Shown: piece by piece, positions 1-6,069 of the stretch
Position numbering within the stretch: the first letter of the stretch is position 1
How the letters are laid out: each line of letters starts with the position of its first letter
Source: Clostridia bacterium DTU080
GTDB lineage: Bacteria > Bacillota > Limnochordia > DTU080
NCBI GenBank assembly: GCA_001513395.1
Contig: LFTP01000130.1
Span: 11,707 to 21,099 of the forward strand
Reading direction: 5' to 3'
DNA length: 9,393 nt
The notes under the pieces: generated by a model
Seen by the model: the letters and a program-made list of their open reading frames with translations, nothing else
Told to the model about the DNA's origin: nothing
The model's database searches: none
Made by a program: the position numbers and the translations under genes

Positions 1-588
1 TCGTTGAGGTTTTTTGTCTTCGGGTTCATCGACCAAAAACCACACCAGGCAAGCTATGGGAAGAGCCAAAAGACCATAGGCGAAAAAGGGAGCATACCAG
101 CTTATCAGTCCGATCGCCGCTCCCAGGATGGGACTGAGCACTTTGCCGAGGCCGTTGGCAGCCTCGAGATAGCCCAGCGCCTTTGTGCGCTCATCTGAGG
201 TGAAGATGTCGCTGGTCAGGGCCATAGCCAGTTGGTAAGTCCCGCCGGCCCCGATGCCTTGAACGACTCTGGCTACCAGAATCATCGCATAGGGTTTTGA
301 CAATGTTACGGCCGCCAGCCCTGCCAACAGTCCTCCGAGCCCGTAGATGATGAGGGCCGGAGCCATGACCGGCTTGCGTCCCACGTGATCGGAGAGCACT
401 CCGGCAAAAGGAATGAGCAGGCCGGCGGGGACGGAAAAAAGAGTGACCATGAGCCCGACCTGGAATTGCGTCAGCCCCATGGCTTCCTTCATCTGCGGAA
501 AAACGGGAATAAGCATGGAGTTGCCCAAGACCATGATGAAGGGCACTCCTGACAGGACTAAGAAGGGAAGGATCATTTTCGACTTCAT
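1..588 (-). CDS. MFS transporter, drug-efflux (DHA1)-like, N-terminal half (partial at window edge)
   Basis: An integral membrane proton-coupled exporter of the major facilitator superfamily. Reading from the ATG at 588 towards position 1 gives 196 codons with no stop, so the C-terminal half lies outside the window. The protein opens MKSKMILPFLVLSGVPFIMV, which runs into the first membrane helix. Between helices 2 and 3 it has the MFS motif A form GVLSDHVGRKPVM (residues about 64-76). After helix 4 comes RVVQGIGAGGTYQLAMAL, the motif B region, and LEAANGLGKVLSPILGAAIG resembles the motif C region of helix 5, which marks antiporters rather than uptake carriers. AGAGGAG (599-605 on the complement) sits ten bases before the ATG and supports this start. 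It is codirectional with the upstream OstA-like gene but separated by 131 bases. The substrate cannot be told; multidrug or sugar efflux are both possible. Confidence 0.9.
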   Translation of the reverse strand, partial: MKSKMILPFLVLSGVPFIMVLGNSMLIPVFPQMKEAMGLTQFQVGLMVTLFSVPAGLLIPFAGVLSDHVGRKPVMAPALIIYGLGGLLAGLAAVTLSKPYAMILVARVVQGIGAGGTYQLAMALTSDIFTSDERTKALGYLEAANGLGKVLSPILGAAIGLISWYAPFFAYGLLALPIACLVWFLVDEPEDKKPQR

Positions 589-719
589 GATCGACGGACT
601 CCTCTGTCGGCATGCGCACCCAAAACGGATGCTCATGTCCGGCGGTAGTGGCTGGATTCGCACCCCGCATAGGATTTCCTAATTCAGGGCTCCTAGACGG
701 GCACTGAGGAGTCGTCTAC
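589..719 (-). other. 131-base leader/intergenic region with small hairpins
   Basis: This gap lies between the OstA-like gene and the MFS gene, both read on the minus strand. I see three weak inverted repeats on that strand: CTCCT/AGGAG around 690-711, TAGGA/TCCTA around 669-680, and GCATCC/GGGTGC (with one G-U pair) around 616-632, just before the MFS ribosome binding site. No T-run follows any of them, so there is no clear terminator. A GGTGCGAATCC stretch recalls a cobalamin-riboswitch core, but the rest of that fold is missing. I assign no function. Confidence 0.3.
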
Positions 720-1421
720 TCAGTCTTCCTCTTCTTCGACATTCATCTCCATGGTATGTGGTCCGATGAAAAGATAGCTTTCCGAAGTCAGGTTAGCCAC
801 CAGTTGTTGACCGCGAAAAGTGAATCCGGGATCTACGGCATTGACGTCTCCTTCGATCAGCATTAGACGATCAGAAGTGTCAGCCCCATCCAACCATTGC
901 CGAACCAGGAGGACGATGCGCTCTTGCATAGCCTCACAAATCCGCTCAATAATAGGTCGCATGTTCGCCAACGGCCCTCCCACCAGCTGCTGCGCGGTAA
1001 TCAGGGTATCCTTGGCGTTGATGCGAATACCTCCGGTCGCTGTGATCTGTTCATCGTCGAGGTCGATCTCAATTCGATCGCCTGCCGTGAGTTCGAAGGC
1101 ATCGTCTCCGGATTGAGCCAAGCGCGGATCAACTGTCACGACGGCGCGCAGTTTGGTGGTGGACTGGCTTTTGTCTTGTGGCGGCTGAGAAAAAAGACCC
1201 TGTTTTCCGGAGATGGTGTACTCTTTGTAGTCGACCCTGAAATCACCGATGATCTCAGCTGAAAGACCGCCATCGGAGGTCCGGGTCCATGAAGAGACGC
1301 ATTTATCCGGCGTGCATACAAGAAGCGCTCTGTCTTCTTTGGCGGAGACTGACGCGGCCATATAGCTCACTGCTATGAGCGCGAGCAGGCAGCCGGGCAG
1401 GAGTCGTCTGATAGGTCGCAT
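720..1421 (-). CDS. Secreted OstA/LptA-like domain protein
   Basis: A predicted exported protein of 233 residues. The signal peptide is MRPIRRLLPGCLLALIAVSY followed by MAASVSA, with likely cleavage after Ala27. The mature part is rich in beta strands. Residues about 112-148 (GDRIEIDLDDEQITATGGIR, then INAKDTLITAQQL) and about 186-222 (IEGDVNAVDPGFTFRGQQLV) have the short strand-turn pattern of OstA/LptA repeats, where a lipopolysaccharide acyl chain is carried across the periplasm. Between them lies a helical insert (about 152-183), which is unusual, and the protein ends in an acidic EEEED tail. I chose the ATG at 1421 over an upstream ATG at 1484 because AGGAGGGG (1432-1439) stands ten bases before it and the signal peptide then begins cleanly. 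No lptB, lptC, lptF or lptG gene is nearby, so a true LptA role is inference. It could instead be a free-standing periplasmic protein that uses the same fold. Confidence 0.7.
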   Translation of the reverse strand: MRPIRRLLPGCLLALIAVSYMAASVSAKEDRALLVCTPDKCVSSWTRTSDGGLSAEIIGDFRVDYKEYTISGKQGLFSQPPQDKSQSTTKLRAVVTVDPRLAQSGDDAFELTAGDRIEIDLDDEQITATGGIRINAKDTLITAQQLVGGPLANMRPIIERICEAMQERIVLLVRQWLDGADTSDRLMLIEGDVNAVDPGFTFRGQQLVANLTSESYLFIGPHTMEMNVEEEED

Positions 1422-1431
1422 GGAGTAAACA

Positions 1432-1439
1432 CCCCTCCT
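1432..1439 (-). promoter_or_regulatory. Ribosome binding site that fixes the OstA-like start
   Basis: Read on the minus strand this is AGGAGGGG, a strong Shine-Dalgarno sequence ten bases before the ATG at 1421. It argues for that start over the ATG 63 bases upstream. Confidence 0.7.
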
Positions 1440-1536
1440 AAGAGCGAGACGCTGAAAGCAGTATTCTGTTAAGAGCGACACCATTCCTGCTCAGATAGAG
1501 ATCATTGAGCCGTGCGGGCAGGACTGAAGATAGGGC

Positions 1537-1550
1537 AACTTCATTGTAGG
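1537..1550 (+). repeat. Putative left terminal inverted repeat of the IS relic
   Basis: AACTTCATTGTAGG matches 13 of 14 positions in the inverse of 2259-2271, with one inserted C. It lies about 180 bases before the surviving transposase sequence. Confidence 0.5.
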
Positions 1551-1727
1551 GCAGGGAATGGCATATGCCGATCTAGAAAGGAGGTCTCACCGTCCCAAGA
1601 GGCTTTGCAATAGATCCTAGAGACTTTGCGATGGATCCTTGGGGCCCTAGATGAGCAGATGGTGAACGATCGTCGGGAGTCCGGCGCAGCTCCTGATATG
1701 TCGGCCCAGGTGGCTCTATGACAGGCC

Positions 1728-2159
1728 TTGGACAAAGGCAGCTTTGGACAGGTAGAGAGAGTCTTGGGCGATGATGCCCTTGAACGAGCTGAAAGCGAAC
1801 AGCGTCGCAAGCGCATAGCCGGGGGTCCGGGGCATTTCCGCAGGCAATGGGACGGCATTGTTGCCTGGCGTCGCTACAAGGATGTCTGGCCGAGCTACAG
1901 TTCCGAGGGACACATCATCCACATCCATGCCGAACGCCTCTGCAGCCGGCCTATGGCGTGGGGGCAGCACGGAGTGGAGGCGATGGCCGGACTGCGCGTC
2001 ATGAAGGTCAACGGTGTCTCGATTGCTCAGGCTTATCTTCAGAGTCAGCCCAAGACTGCATTACGACTTGATTCGAGATTGCTTAATCGCTTGCGAACCG
2101 AGATCGACTCGCGAAAAGAAGCGTCGCATGAGGTGTTTGACAACTTGCCTATCTTTTGA
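1728..2159 (+). pseudogene. C-terminal remnant of a UPF0236/ISLre2 family transposase
   Basis: The 143 codons read LDKGSFGQVERVLGDDALER at the start, then a run ending in FRRQWDGIVAWRRYK, then SSEGHIIHIHAERLCSRPMA and WGQHGVEAMAGLRVMKVNGV. This is the conserved C-terminal signature of UPF0236 (ISLre2) transposases as I know it: a helical stretch, an NW-G-I-like segment, then (C)SAEGHVSHV, SSRPMGW, and a G-A-MA-LR-NG motif. The conserved Cys before SEGH is replaced by Tyr/Ser. The frame opens after a TGA at 1719-1721, and the TTG at 1728 has no meaning as a start because family proteins extend several hundred residues further upstream. The upstream 180 bases contain stops in all plus-strand frames that I read. 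It is therefore a broken, non-autonomous remnant. The codon pattern of the surviving part is still protein-like, so decay is recent or the sequence was trimmed by deletion. Confidence 0.8.
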
Positions 2160-2258
2160 GGCTACAACGGTCCGCTGACAAAGCTGCTTCGGGATATAGC
2201 CTATCCCGCTTAGCATAGCGATGAGTCTGCGGAACGGAGAGAGTCTTCTCATCTTGAT

Positions 2259-2271
2259 CCTACAATAAGTT
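2259..2271 (-). repeat. Putative right terminal inverted repeat of the IS relic
   Basis: On the minus strand this reads AACTTATTGTAGG, matching 1537-1550 apart from one base. It lies about 100 bases after the transposase stop, where the end of such an element is expected. A small GATCCT/AGGATC inverted repeat (2256-2261 and 2275-2280) surrounds it. Confidence 0.5.
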
Positions 2272-2296
2272 TACAGGATCCGGACTGGACCTGCGG

Positions 2297-2326
2297 TTGA
2301 CCATTTGGAGAATAATGGATTAATAT
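2297..2326 (+). promoter_or_regulatory. Possible sigma-A-type promoter for the GH88 gene
   Basis: TTGACC (2297-2302) and TAATAT (2321-2326) are separated by 18 bases, just downstream of the IS relic. The start point would fall near 2333, leaving a leader of only about a dozen bases, which is short. The match is moderate and no other candidate is better. Confidence 0.3.
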
Positions 2327-2344
2327 CGCGGTGAGGTGATGGTT

Positions 2345-3577
2345 ATGTACCGGTATGCTCGATGTCTTATCATATGGACTGTTGTTGTGCTTCTTGTTCA
2401 GATAAATGTCGGTGCAACGGCTACAGTGCCGTTTGATGACGTCGTGCCCTTGAGTGATCAGGCTTGGGAGCTTTTGTGTTCCCGTCTGTTTCAGATAGAA
2501 AAAGAGGTTGGCGACCGTTTCCCTCATGTGACGGAGAATCTGGTCTGGCGCACCAGCAGGAGCGGAGAGTGGACGGGCGGCTTTTATCCGGGAATGCTGT
2601 GGCTGGTTGAAGAAGAGGCCAGACGACGGGGTGATACGGCGAAAGCGGAGCTTTTGCGACAAAAGGCACTGCAATGGAGCGAGCGGCTGTCTGCACGGCA
2701 GTTTGACACCGGAACTCACGATCTGGGTTTTCTTTTTGTTCCCACTTGGGTTGAGGCCTATAAGCGCACGGGAGATGAGCGATGGCGCAATGGCGCCCTC
2801 AATGCGGCACGATCACTGTCCAAACGCTTCGCTCCTGGCGGCTTCATCCAATCGTGGGGGCCGATCGGACAAGGACCCAATGCAGGCACCGTGATCATTG
2901 ACAACATGATGAACCTGGAGTTGTTGTACTGGGCGGCACAGGAGCTAAACGACGACCGGTTTGCCGAGATGGCTACGAGTCACGCCCGTCTTACTCAACG
3001 CCATCATGTTCGCGAGGACGGCGGCAGCTTCCATCTTGTCGATTTCGTCCGCGATACGGGGGTAATGATTCGAGGACGCACGCATCAGGGTCTGTCGGCG
3101 TATTCGACATGGAGCCGGGGACAGGCCTGGGGTGTCGTCGGATTTGCCATAACGTATCAATACACCGGAGACAGGAGCTTTCTCGAGACGGCTCAAAAGA
3201 TGGGCGAGTTCTTTATGCGCCGGCTGCCAGAAGACGGGGTGGCTCCCTGGGATTTTGACGCACCGGCTCCCGCAGCCAAGGATACTTCGGCGAATGCCAT
3301 TGCAGCCTTCGGGTTTTTATGTATTGCCAGTCATCTGCAGCAGGAAGAACCGCAAGAGGCTGCCAAGTGGGTTGATCGGGCCCGCTACTTGTTGCAGGCA
3401 GTACACTCATATTCGCTTTTTGCCCATCCGGAGCTGCGCGACAAGGGGGGCTTGCTGACCGGAGGAACATACAATTTCAGACAGGGTTCGGCGGTGGAGC
3501 AATCCGTTGCCTGGGGTGATTATTACTATTTGCGCTCTTTGTTGGCCTTGGCTCAGTGGCAAAGGGAGCAAAACTGA
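2345..3577 (+). CDS. Exported GH88 unsaturated glucuronyl hydrolase
   Basis: This enzyme removes the unsaturated (4,5-dehydro) uronic acid from the non-reducing end of oligosaccharides made by polysaccharide lyases, by hydrating the double bond. The product is 410 residues, normal or slightly long for GH88. A signal peptide (MYRYARCLIIWTVVVLLVQI, then NVGATA) implies action outside the cytoplasm. The fold is an alpha6/alpha6 barrel. Catalytic Asp candidates are Asp126 in TGTHDLGFLF and Asp186 in VIIDNMMNLELLYWA. They are 60 residues apart, compared with Asp88 and Asp149 in the Bacillus GL1 enzyme. Further family marks are STWSRGQAWG, DTSANAIAAFGF and the C-terminal WGDYYYLRSL. Three starts are in frame: GTG 2336, ATG 2339 and ATG 2345. 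GAGGTG (2333-2338) is properly spaced only for 2345. A terminator follows, so it is probably transcribed alone. The natural substrate cannot be read from the sequence. Confidence 0.9.
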   Translation: MYRYARCLIIWTVVVLLVQINVGATATVPFDDVVPLSDQAWELLCSRLFQIEKEVGDRFPHVTENLVWRTSRSGEWTGGFYPGMLWLVEEEARRRGDTAKAELLRQKALQWSERLSARQFDTGTHDLGFLFVPTWVEAYKRTGDERWRNGALNAARSLSKRFAPGGFIQSWGPIGQGPNAGTVIIDNMMNLELLYWAAQELNDDRFAEMATSHARLTQRHHVREDGGSFHLVDFVRDTGVMIRGRTHQGLSAYSTWSRGQAWGVVGFAITYQYTGDRSFLETAQKMGEFFMRRLPEDGVAPWDFDAPAPAAKDTSANAIAAFGFLCIASHLQQEEPQEAAKWVDRARYLLQAVHSYSLFAHPELRDKGGLLTGGTYNFRQGSAVEQSVAWGDYYYLRSLLALAQWQREQN

Positions 3578-3651
3578 ACCTTGCCTGGAGTTAGGCTCCA
3601 ACCTGGGCATTAATTGCATCAAGGAGCCAAACTGCAGCTCAGCGAAGTGCA

Positions 3652-3684
3652 AGGCGAAGAGAGATTCTCTTCGCCTGTTTTGTT
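3652..3684 (+). terminator. Rho-independent terminator after GH88
   Basis: AGGCGAAGAGA (3652-3662) and TCTCTTCGCCT (3666-3676) form a perfect 11-base-pair stem with a three-base loop, followed by GTTTTGTT. It lies 75 bases after the GH88 stop and separates that gene from the GH13 gene. A smaller TGGAG/CTCCA hairpin lies at 3586-3600. Confidence 0.85.
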
Positions 3685-3721
3685 GATGTCCCCCATGTGA
3701 ATGAGTGTAGATTTCATCTTC

Positions 3722-3730
3722 GGGAGGGAA
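3722..3730 (+). promoter_or_regulatory. Ribosome binding site pointing to a TTG start
   Basis: GGGAGGGAA stands six bases before the TTG at 3737, whereas the ATG at 3701 has no purine-rich site before it. A weak promoter-like pair, TTGATG (3683-3688) and TAGATT (3708-3713), has a long 19-base spacer. If it is real, transcripts would begin after the 3701 ATG, which also favours the TTG. Confidence 0.6.
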
Positions 3731-3736
3731 TGCACT

Positions 3737-5521
3737 TTGCAGGCTGCTTCGCTCTTGCATGCTCCGTGGCCGCCGTATGTCCAATACGAAGGCTCCGGTG
3801 GATTGCGTGTCCTGTTGAAAGCCAAACAGGGCGAAATCGCCGCGGCTTATGTCGTCTACGGCGATCGCTACAAGGACGACATGTCAGGGCGCGCCACGCT
3901 GGGCAGAGTCGGCTCAGACGGGATTCACGATTATTTCATGGGTCGGTTGACTCTGTCCAGCGGACGTCTCAAGTATGTCTTCTACTTGGAGACACATGAC
4001 GGACAAGAGGGATGGTTCTCCGAGGCCGGGTGGAGTCATGATCCATGGTCGACACGGGTCTTTCAGATGCCGCACGTGGCGGCGTTGCCTGCCTGGGACG
4101 GACCTGATTGGGCGCAAGATGCGGTTTGTTATCAGGTTTTTGTTGATCGTTTCCGTAACGGCAACCCCGGCAATGATCCGCCGAGTGTGAGTGACTGGTG
4201 CTGCAATCCCGGTCTGAAAACGCGACTTGGCGGTGATTTGCAGGGAGTCATCGATGCACTGCCCTACCTTGAGGATCTTGGGGTCAGTATGATCTATCTG
4301 ACGCCGATTTTCCTCGCTCCCTCGGCCCACAAGTACGATCCTGTTGATTACTACGAGATAGACCCCGAGTTTGGTGATTTGGACACGTTGCGGGCCTTAA
4401 CCGCACAGGCACATGCGCGGAATATGTACGTTGTGCTCGACGGTGTCTTCAACCATTGCGGGGCGGGGTTTTTCGCTTTCCAGGACGTGTTAAGAAACGG
4501 CGAAGCCTCTTCCTATAGAGATTGGTTCTATGTTCATGATTACCCCGTGCGCATGTATCCTCCCAACTACGAAACCTTTGGCGCGGCCATAGCCGAGATG
4601 CCCAAATTGCGCCTTTCGAATCCGCAGACAGCCGAGTACTTTCTCGATGTGGCCACCTATTGGATACGCGAGGCTGGGATCGACGGCTGGCGTCTTGATG
4701 TGGCCAATGAGATGGATCTTGATTTCTTGCGCGAGTTGCGGCGACGCGTGCGAGCGATTCATCCGCAAGCCTATATTGTGGGAGAGATCTGGCACCCTGC
4801 CGAGCCATGGCTGCGCGGCGACACTCTGGACGGTGTGACAGCCTATCCGTGGAGAGATGCCGCTTTGGCCTTTTTCTCCGGCTGGCGTTCCGACGCCGCT
4901 TGGTTGGACGGACAATTAACCAAGCATTACACGGGCGCTCGTTCAGAGGCTTTGCGATCTTCGCTCAATCTGCTCGGAAGCCATGACACCCCGCGCGTTT
5001 TGGAACTGATGGGCGGCGATCGCAACAAAGCCAAGCTCTTGGCGGCGTTTCAATTCGTCTCCCCGGGGATACCCCAGATCTACTACGGTGATGAAGTGGG
5101 TATGCGCGGATGGAGCGACCCGGAGTGTAGACGGGGCATGGTCTGGGATCCGAACCGGCAGGATCACGAGCTATTGAGCCTTTATAAGCACCTGAGCAAG
5201 CTGAGGAAGCAATATCCGGCTCTGCGTCGGGGAGGCTTTCGTTCTCTGTGGCACGCTCAAGGGGATCCACTATATGCCATGCTGCGCACACATGAAAGCG
5301 GCAACGTGGTCGGTATCTTCAATACCGCCTGGCATGAACGCGAACTCGAGCTGCCCGGAGGGTGGCTCAGATCTGATGAATCTGTCGAGATGATCATCCT
5401 TACCGGTTGGGGTCATCTCATGCAGGATGAACGCCAAAAGACAGAAGGAAGCGGCATCCGCCGCACGCCGATTTCGCTGCGCATGGGTCCCCAGTCCGCG
5501 TGTCTTTTGGTGGCCAAGTGA
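3737..5521 (+). CDS. Neopullulanase / cyclomaltodextrinase / maltogenic amylase (GH13_20 type)
   Basis: A cytoplasmic alpha-glucan hydrolase of 594 residues with no signal peptide. Enzymes of this group open cyclodextrins and cut pullulan and maltodextrins, often with transglycosylation. Residues about 1-120 fit the CBM34 N-domain that builds the family's dimer. The catalytic barrel follows from AVCYQVFVDRF. Conserved regions are DGVFNH (235-240), MPKL (288-291), GWRLDVANE (nucleophile Asp321), GEIWH (acid/base Glu350) and LLGSHDTPR (Asp417). The VANE after the nucleophile is typical of this subfamily. In Thermoactinomyces TVA II the same three residues are Asp325, Glu354 and Asp421, so the TTG start gives a nearly identical N-terminal length. 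With the ATG at 3701 the protein would be 12 residues longer (606) and without a ribosome binding site. After MPKL it has RLSN rather than the usual asparagine, and the barrel carries an adjacent Cys pair (DWCCNPG). The GH88 terminator just upstream suggests its own promoter. Confidence 0.9.
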   Translation: MQAASLLHAPWPPYVQYEGSGGLRVLLKAKQGEIAAAYVVYGDRYKDDMSGRATLGRVGSDGIHDYFMGRLTLSSGRLKYVFYLETHDGQEGWFSEAGWSHDPWSTRVFQMPHVAALPAWDGPDWAQDAVCYQVFVDRFRNGNPGNDPPSVSDWCCNPGLKTRLGGDLQGVIDALPYLEDLGVSMIYLTPIFLAPSAHKYDPVDYYEIDPEFGDLDTLRALTAQAHARNMYVVLDGVFNHCGAGFFAFQDVLRNGEASSYRDWFYVHDYPVRMYPPNYETFGAAIAEMPKLRLSNPQTAEYFLDVATYWIREAGIDGWRLDVANEMDLDFLRELRRRVRAIHPQAYIVGEIWHPAEPWLRGDTLDGVTAYPWRDAALAFFSGWRSDAAWLDGQLTKHYTGARSEALRSSLNLLGSHDTPRVLELMGGDRNKAKLLAAFQFVSPGIPQIYYGDEVGMRGWSDPECRRGMVWDPNRQDHELLSLYKHLSKLRKQYPALRRGGFRSLWHAQGDPLYAMLRTHESGNVVGIFNTAWHERELELPGGWLRSDESVEMIILTGWGHLMQDERQKTEGSGIRRTPISLRMGPQSACLLVAK

Positions 5522-6069
5522 AAGTCCTACCAAATATCGGCAGGGAGACAGCGACAGATCCAGAAAGAATCCAAGACAAAGAGTGATCGTCTCGGGTATG
5601 CGTTGAGTATCTGATTTGATCGATCTTCGCTGGACGCGCTGACCTGCCAGGGACCGACCATGTGCGGCGAAAAACGCCGGCTCAACCCGTGTGAAGCTCG
5701 CTTATCGGCGAGCTGAGGGACAAGCGAGAACAGTTGAGCACCTGATCGATAACCTCAGGGCTCACGGGTCTTCGGGGATCGATCATATGCAACGACAGTC
5801 GCCAGATCAGTCGCTTTTGGGTGCTTCGGGCGGTGCCATCCGTGAAGAACGCTCAATAACGCTGTATTCTTGGTCTTTCAGGCGGTTTCGGCGGCAGGTT
5901 TATTCATGTCAGGTTTAGTTATGTGATGTGGTTCGGGGAGCATCGTGATCTATCGGCCCACCGACACAGTATTCCCGTCGGTGGGCAAGTGATCATTCGG
6001 CGGCCGACACCGCCGTTTACAGACGTGAACATAGGCAGTGCCAAGCATCAACGGGCAGGGAGGCAAGCT
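5522..6069. other. Gene-poor 548-base region with several inverted repeats
   Basis: I find no convincing gene here. The longest open frame (5691-5918, 75 codons from a GTG) has no ribosome binding site or family resemblance. Inverted repeats are frequent: CGGCG/CGCCG (5665-5679, five-A loop), AGCTCGC/GCGAGCT (5695-5714), GATCGAT/ATCGATC (5744-5784) and the long arms at 5956-5986. No T-run follows them, and no obvious terminator follows the GH13 stop. The region may hold a structured leader or small RNA for the downstream gene, or old mobile DNA. It does not match 6S RNA, RNase P RNA, tmRNA, SRP RNA or a tRNA by eye. Confidence 0.4.
5956..5986. repeat. Perfect 10-base inverted repeat upstream of the barrel gene
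   Basis: GCCCACCGAC (5956-5965) and GTCGGTGGGC (5977-5986) are perfect complements around an 11-base loop. Outer GATC copies (5947-5950 and 5991-5994) could extend the stem past a small internal loop. It sits 84 bases before the ATG at 6070 and has no T-run, so it looks more like a leader structure or protein-binding palindrome than a terminator. Confidence 0.6.

Larger units (their letters stand above)
1529..2280 (+). mobile_element. Decayed ISLre2-family (UPF0236) insertion sequence, internally deleted
   Basis: A roughly 750-base relic. It holds the C-terminal part of a UPF0236/ISLre2 transposase (1728-2159), flanked by two inverted sequences that look like the element ends. AACTTCATTGTAGG at 1537-1550 matches, except for one extra base, the complement of 2259-2271 (AACTTATTGTAGG). 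A GAT triplet lies further out in both copies. Intact ISLre2 elements are about 1.5 kb or longer with a transposase of some 400-500 residues, so about half is missing, and the deletion removed the N-terminal and catalytic parts. I see no target-site duplication. The family call on the transposase remnant is firm. The exact ends are inferred from the repeat alone. Confidence 0.6.

Noticed and set aside
191..670. 159-residue open frame on the minus strand
   Set aside because: It is a shadow of the MFS gene in another frame. Its sequence is rich in Arg/His/Ser and has no membrane pattern, while the real frame gives a clean transporter.
640..672. GGTGCGAATCC-like stretch on the minus strand resembling a cobalamin riboswitch core or a tRNA T-arm
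   Set aside because: The T-stem does not pair and the loop lacks TTC, so it is not a tRNA. The other conserved cobalamin-riboswitch blocks are absent.
1541..1970. Two overlapping minus-strand open frames opposite the IS relic
   Set aside because: The plus strand reads as a UPF0236 transposase C-terminus. The minus frames have no family resemblance or ribosome binding site.
2345..5521. GH88 and GH13 genes as one operon
   Set aside because: A strong terminator with an 11-base-pair stem lies between them at 3652-3684, so at most some read-through is expected.
5691..5918. 75-residue open frame from a GTG
   Set aside because: No ribosome binding site, no recognisable domain, and it runs through a hairpin. 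I treat it as chance.
5923..6069. N-terminal extension of the barrel gene frame
   Set aside because: It crosses a perfect inverted repeat. The ATG at 6070 has a good ribosome binding site and is followed by a signal peptide.
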